This document shows positions 62,720 to 64,000 of a stretch of 64,000 nucleotides of DNA, piece by piece (the stretch's first letter is position 1; each line of letters begins with the position of its first letter). The DNA comes from Frateuria soli. Lineage in GTDB: Bacteria > Pseudomonadota > Gammaproteobacteria > Xanthomonadales > Rhodanobacteraceae. The translations under genes and the position numbers were made by a program. The stretch covers positions 1,116,001 to 1,180,000 of the forward strand of contig NZ_CP088252.1 of the NCBI RefSeq assembly GCF_021117385.1, read 5' to 3'. A model generated the notes under the pieces. That model did not search any database. It was not told where the DNA came from and was given only the letters and a program-made list of their open reading frames with translations.

Positions 62720-64000
62720 TTACAGGGGCTGGGGGCGCCAGCGCAGTTCGTACAGGTCGAAGCGGCGGTCCTTGAGGTTGGTCACCGCGCCGGCGTTGCG
62801 CGCGCGGGCGAGGCTTTCCAGGCGCAGATCGGCGAACAGCACCGTCTCGATGTTCGGCGTGGAATCGGCGGCCACGCCATCGCGGGCGAACGGGAAATCG
62901 CTGGGCGTGAGGATGCAGCTCTGCCCGTACTGGATGTCGAAGTTGTTCACCCCGGGCAGGTTGCCCACGTTGCCGGAGAGCACCACGTAGCACTGGTTCT
63001 CGATCGCGCGCGCCTGCGAGCAGTAGCGCACGCGCAGGTAGCCTTCGCGCACGTCGGTGCAGAAGGGCACGAACAGGATCAGCGCGCCCTGGTCGGTCAG
63101 GTGCCGGGCGACCTCTGGGAACTCCGAGTCGTAGCAGATCATCACCCCGATCGGGCCGCAATCGGTCTGGATGGTGGCCGCACTCTCGCCGCCGGTGATG
63201 TTCCAGACGTTGCGCTCGCTGGGTGTCGGATGCAGCTTCTCGCGTTCATGCAACGAGCCGTCGCGCAGGCACACGTAGCAGACGTTGTGGATGTCGCCGT
63301 TGGGCTGCTCGGTCGGATGCGAGCCGGCGATGATGTTGATGTTGTAACGCACCGCCAGGCGGCTGAAGAGTTCCTTCACCTGCGGCGTGTACTGGCTGAG
63401 CTTGCGGATCGCCGCGACCGCCGAAAGCTCCTCGTTCTCGATCGACAGCAACTGCAGCGTGATCAGCTCCGGAAAGGTGACGAAATCGGCGTTGTAGTCG
63501 GCGGCGATGTCGGTGAAATACTCCACCTGCGTGGCGAACTCCTCGAACGAGCGGATGCGCCGCTGGAAATACTGCACCGAGGCCACGCGCACGGAGTCGG
63601 GCAGGTGCTTGAGCGAGGGGATGGGCGGGATGTCCGGATGATCGAGCAGGGTGGGATTGCGCCAGGCCAGGTGTGCCGCCCAGCCCAGTGATTCGTGATC
63701 CGAGGGCACGTAGGCGCGCAGCAGTCCGATCACCTCGAAGCCGTTGGCGAGCTGGAAGCTCAGCGTGGCGTCGCGCCGTTCGCCCGCGACCACCGCCTGG
63801 ACATAGGCTTCGGCGCTGCCGTACCGGCCGATGTTCTTCGCCAGTCCCGGGATACGCCCGCCGAACACGATGCCGCGCAGCTTCAGGTCCGTGCACAGTC
63901 GCTTGCGCGCGTGGTAGAGCCGCTGGCCGATGCGCATGCCGCGGTAGTCCGGATGAACCACCACTTCCATGCCGTACAGCCAGTCGCCGTCGGCCTTGTG
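62720..64000 (-). CDS. GNAT acetyltransferase fused to carbon-nitrogen hydrolase, 5' end outside the window
   Basis: At least 426 residues visible; the frame is open to the right edge, so the start is missing. The visible N-terminal part is a GNAT domain ([20 protein letters not shown]). From about residue 140 a nitrilase-fold domain follows, with the catalytic triad Glu in FVTFPELIT, Lys in [11 protein letters not shown] and Cys in [12 protein letters not shown]. This two-domain architecture is known in bacteria and archaea; the substrate is unknown. It could modify and then hydrolyse an amide. Confidence 0.88.
   Translation of the reverse strand, partial: HKADGDWLYGMEVVVHPDYRGMRIGQRLYHARKRLCTDLKLRGIVFGGRIPGLAKNIGRYGSAEAYVQAVVAGERRDATLSFQLANGFEVIGLLRAYVPSDHESLGWAAHLAWRNPTLLDHPDIPPIPSLKHLPDSVRVASVQYFQRRIRSFEEFATQVEYFTDIAADYNADFVTFPELITLQLLSIENEELSAVAAIRKLSQYTPQVKELFSRLAVRYNINIIAGSHPTEQPNGDIHNVCYVCLRDGSLHEREKLHPTPSERNVWNITGGESAATIQTDCGPIGVMICYDSEFPEVARHLTDQGALILFVPFCTDVREGYLRVRYCSQARAIENQCYVVLSGNVGNLPGVNNFDIQYGQSCILTPSDFPFARDGVAADSTPNIETVLFADLRLESLARARNAGAVTNLKDRRFDLYELRWRPQPL

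Overview
The window is a GC-rich stretch of bacterial chromosome that looks like a member of the Xanthomonadales, most likely a Rhodanobacter/Dyella/Luteibacter-like relative. This is inferred from gene orders typical of that order (dapA-bamC, pcnB-folK-panB-panC, asd-fimV-truA-trpF with divergent trpI/trpBA-accD), from attC sites of the type known from Xanthomonas chromosomal integrons, and from a protein that resembles Xanthomonas type IV secretion effectors. Most of the window is housekeeping. Two parts are accessory: about 4.0-10.1 kb and about 54.1-57.3 kb.

Layout. 1-3.9 kb: the 3' part of an FAD monooxygenase gene, a lipoprotein, an HDOD protein and a luciferase-like oxidoreductase. 4.0-10.1 kb: a chromosomal integron. 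The integrase gene (9119-10129) points right. A leftward cassette array holds six intact small genes, most separated by ~57-nt attC sites, plus one cassette cut by a 1.2-kb IS3-family insertion sequence. At its far end the array runs into a broken quinone-reductase gene. 10.2-20 kb: mfd (with an in-frame palindromic-repeat insertion), a GNAT gene, phoH-like, bcp, gcvR-like, dapA, bamC-like, fdxA and tRNA-Glu(CTC). 20-30 kb: pcnB, folK, panB, panC, mrp, an FMN reductase, dcd, a HIT/dienelactone hydrolase pair and rimO. 30-42.7 kb: DUF3025, DUF202, an overlapping HerA-like/membrane/greB set, an mltD-like lytic transglycosylase, psd, prmB, aroC, a hydroxyacid dehydrogenase and asd. 42.7-51.2 kb: fimV, truA, trpF, trpI, trpB, trpA, accD. 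51.2-54.1 kb: a gap holding two tandem DnaA-box-like modules, small secreted proteins and gltX. 54.2-57.3 kb: a putative immunity gene overlapping a large effector-like gene. 57.3-64 kb: zur-like, a MerC-like protein, a CDF zinc exporter, ribosomal protein THX, a hemerythrin, an isochorismatase fusion, hutI and a GNAT-nitrilase fusion that runs off the right edge.

How genes fit together. trpI, trpF, trpB, trpA and accD link tryptophan synthesis with fatty-acid synthesis. folK and panBC form a cofactor block. The Zur-like regulator, MerC-like protein and CDF exporter look like a metal-homeostasis group. The integron and the effector/immunity pair are the most likely places for undescribed biology. 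A ~72-85-nt palindromic repeat recurs at seven intergenic sites at least, and a second palindromic family sits inside the mfd reading frame.

Limits: everything was read by eye. Family names come from recognised motifs, not searches. Start codons are chosen from ribosome-binding sites, overlaps and remembered homologues.
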